In this document: positions 6,270-6,273 of the stretch, in pieces
Layout: every line of letters begins with the position of its first letter
Position numbering within the stretch: the first letter of the stretch is position 1
Made by a program: the position numbers and the translations under genes
Notes under the pieces: model-generated
What the model saw: only the letters and a program-made list of their open reading frames with translations
What the model was told of the DNA's origin: nothing
The model's database searches: none
From: Treponema sp.
GTDB lineage: Bacteria; Spirochaetota; Spirochaetia; Treponematales; Breznakiellaceae
DNA: 6,273 nt
Assembly: GCA_031254795.1 (NCBI GenBank)
Contig: JAIRTS010000244.1
Location: forward strand, 1-6,273
Direction: 5' to 3'

Positions 6270-6273
6270 AGCG

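Overview
The window is 6,273 bases of moderately GC-rich bacterial DNA carrying the distal end of a flagellar hook-junction operon on the + strand and a convergent housekeeping group on the - strand. The protein sequences, and the order flgN-like > flgK > flgL, look like a spirochaete of the Treponema group. This assignment is inferred from remembered family resemblance, not from a search.

Plus strand. Bases 1-851 are the 3' part of an open frame that runs in from beyond the left edge. Its last ~155 residues resemble FlgN, the secretion chaperone for FlgK and FlgL. Everything visible before that (1-380) is a tandem array of a 27-residue Ala/Glu/Thr-rich unit, which is not usual for FlgN. A 125-base gap with a good hairpin separates it from flgK (977-2866, 629 aa). 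A 68-base gap with a second hairpin then leads to flgL (2935-4182, 415 aa). Both genes start at GTG behind strong Shine-Dalgarno sequences. The three genes make one functional set: the chaperone and the two proteins that join hook to filament, which in spirochaetes means the periplasmic flagellum.

Minus strand. A hot-dog acyl-CoA thioesterase (6269-5844) is followed after 31 bases by radA/sms (5812-4430), a DNA-repair and recombination ATPase. Between the ends of radA and flgL (4183-4429) no intact gene is visible. The - strand there can be read as a decayed N-terminal piece of a VOC (glyoxalase-fold) protein with an in-frame stop. No clear terminator was found between the convergent units.

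The most unusual feature is the repeat-bearing extension on the flagellar chaperone. Its copies alternate in type, which points to duplication of a 207-base two-copy block. A decayed gene next to a flagellar operon and the apparent absence of fliW-csrA after flgL are secondary points of interest.
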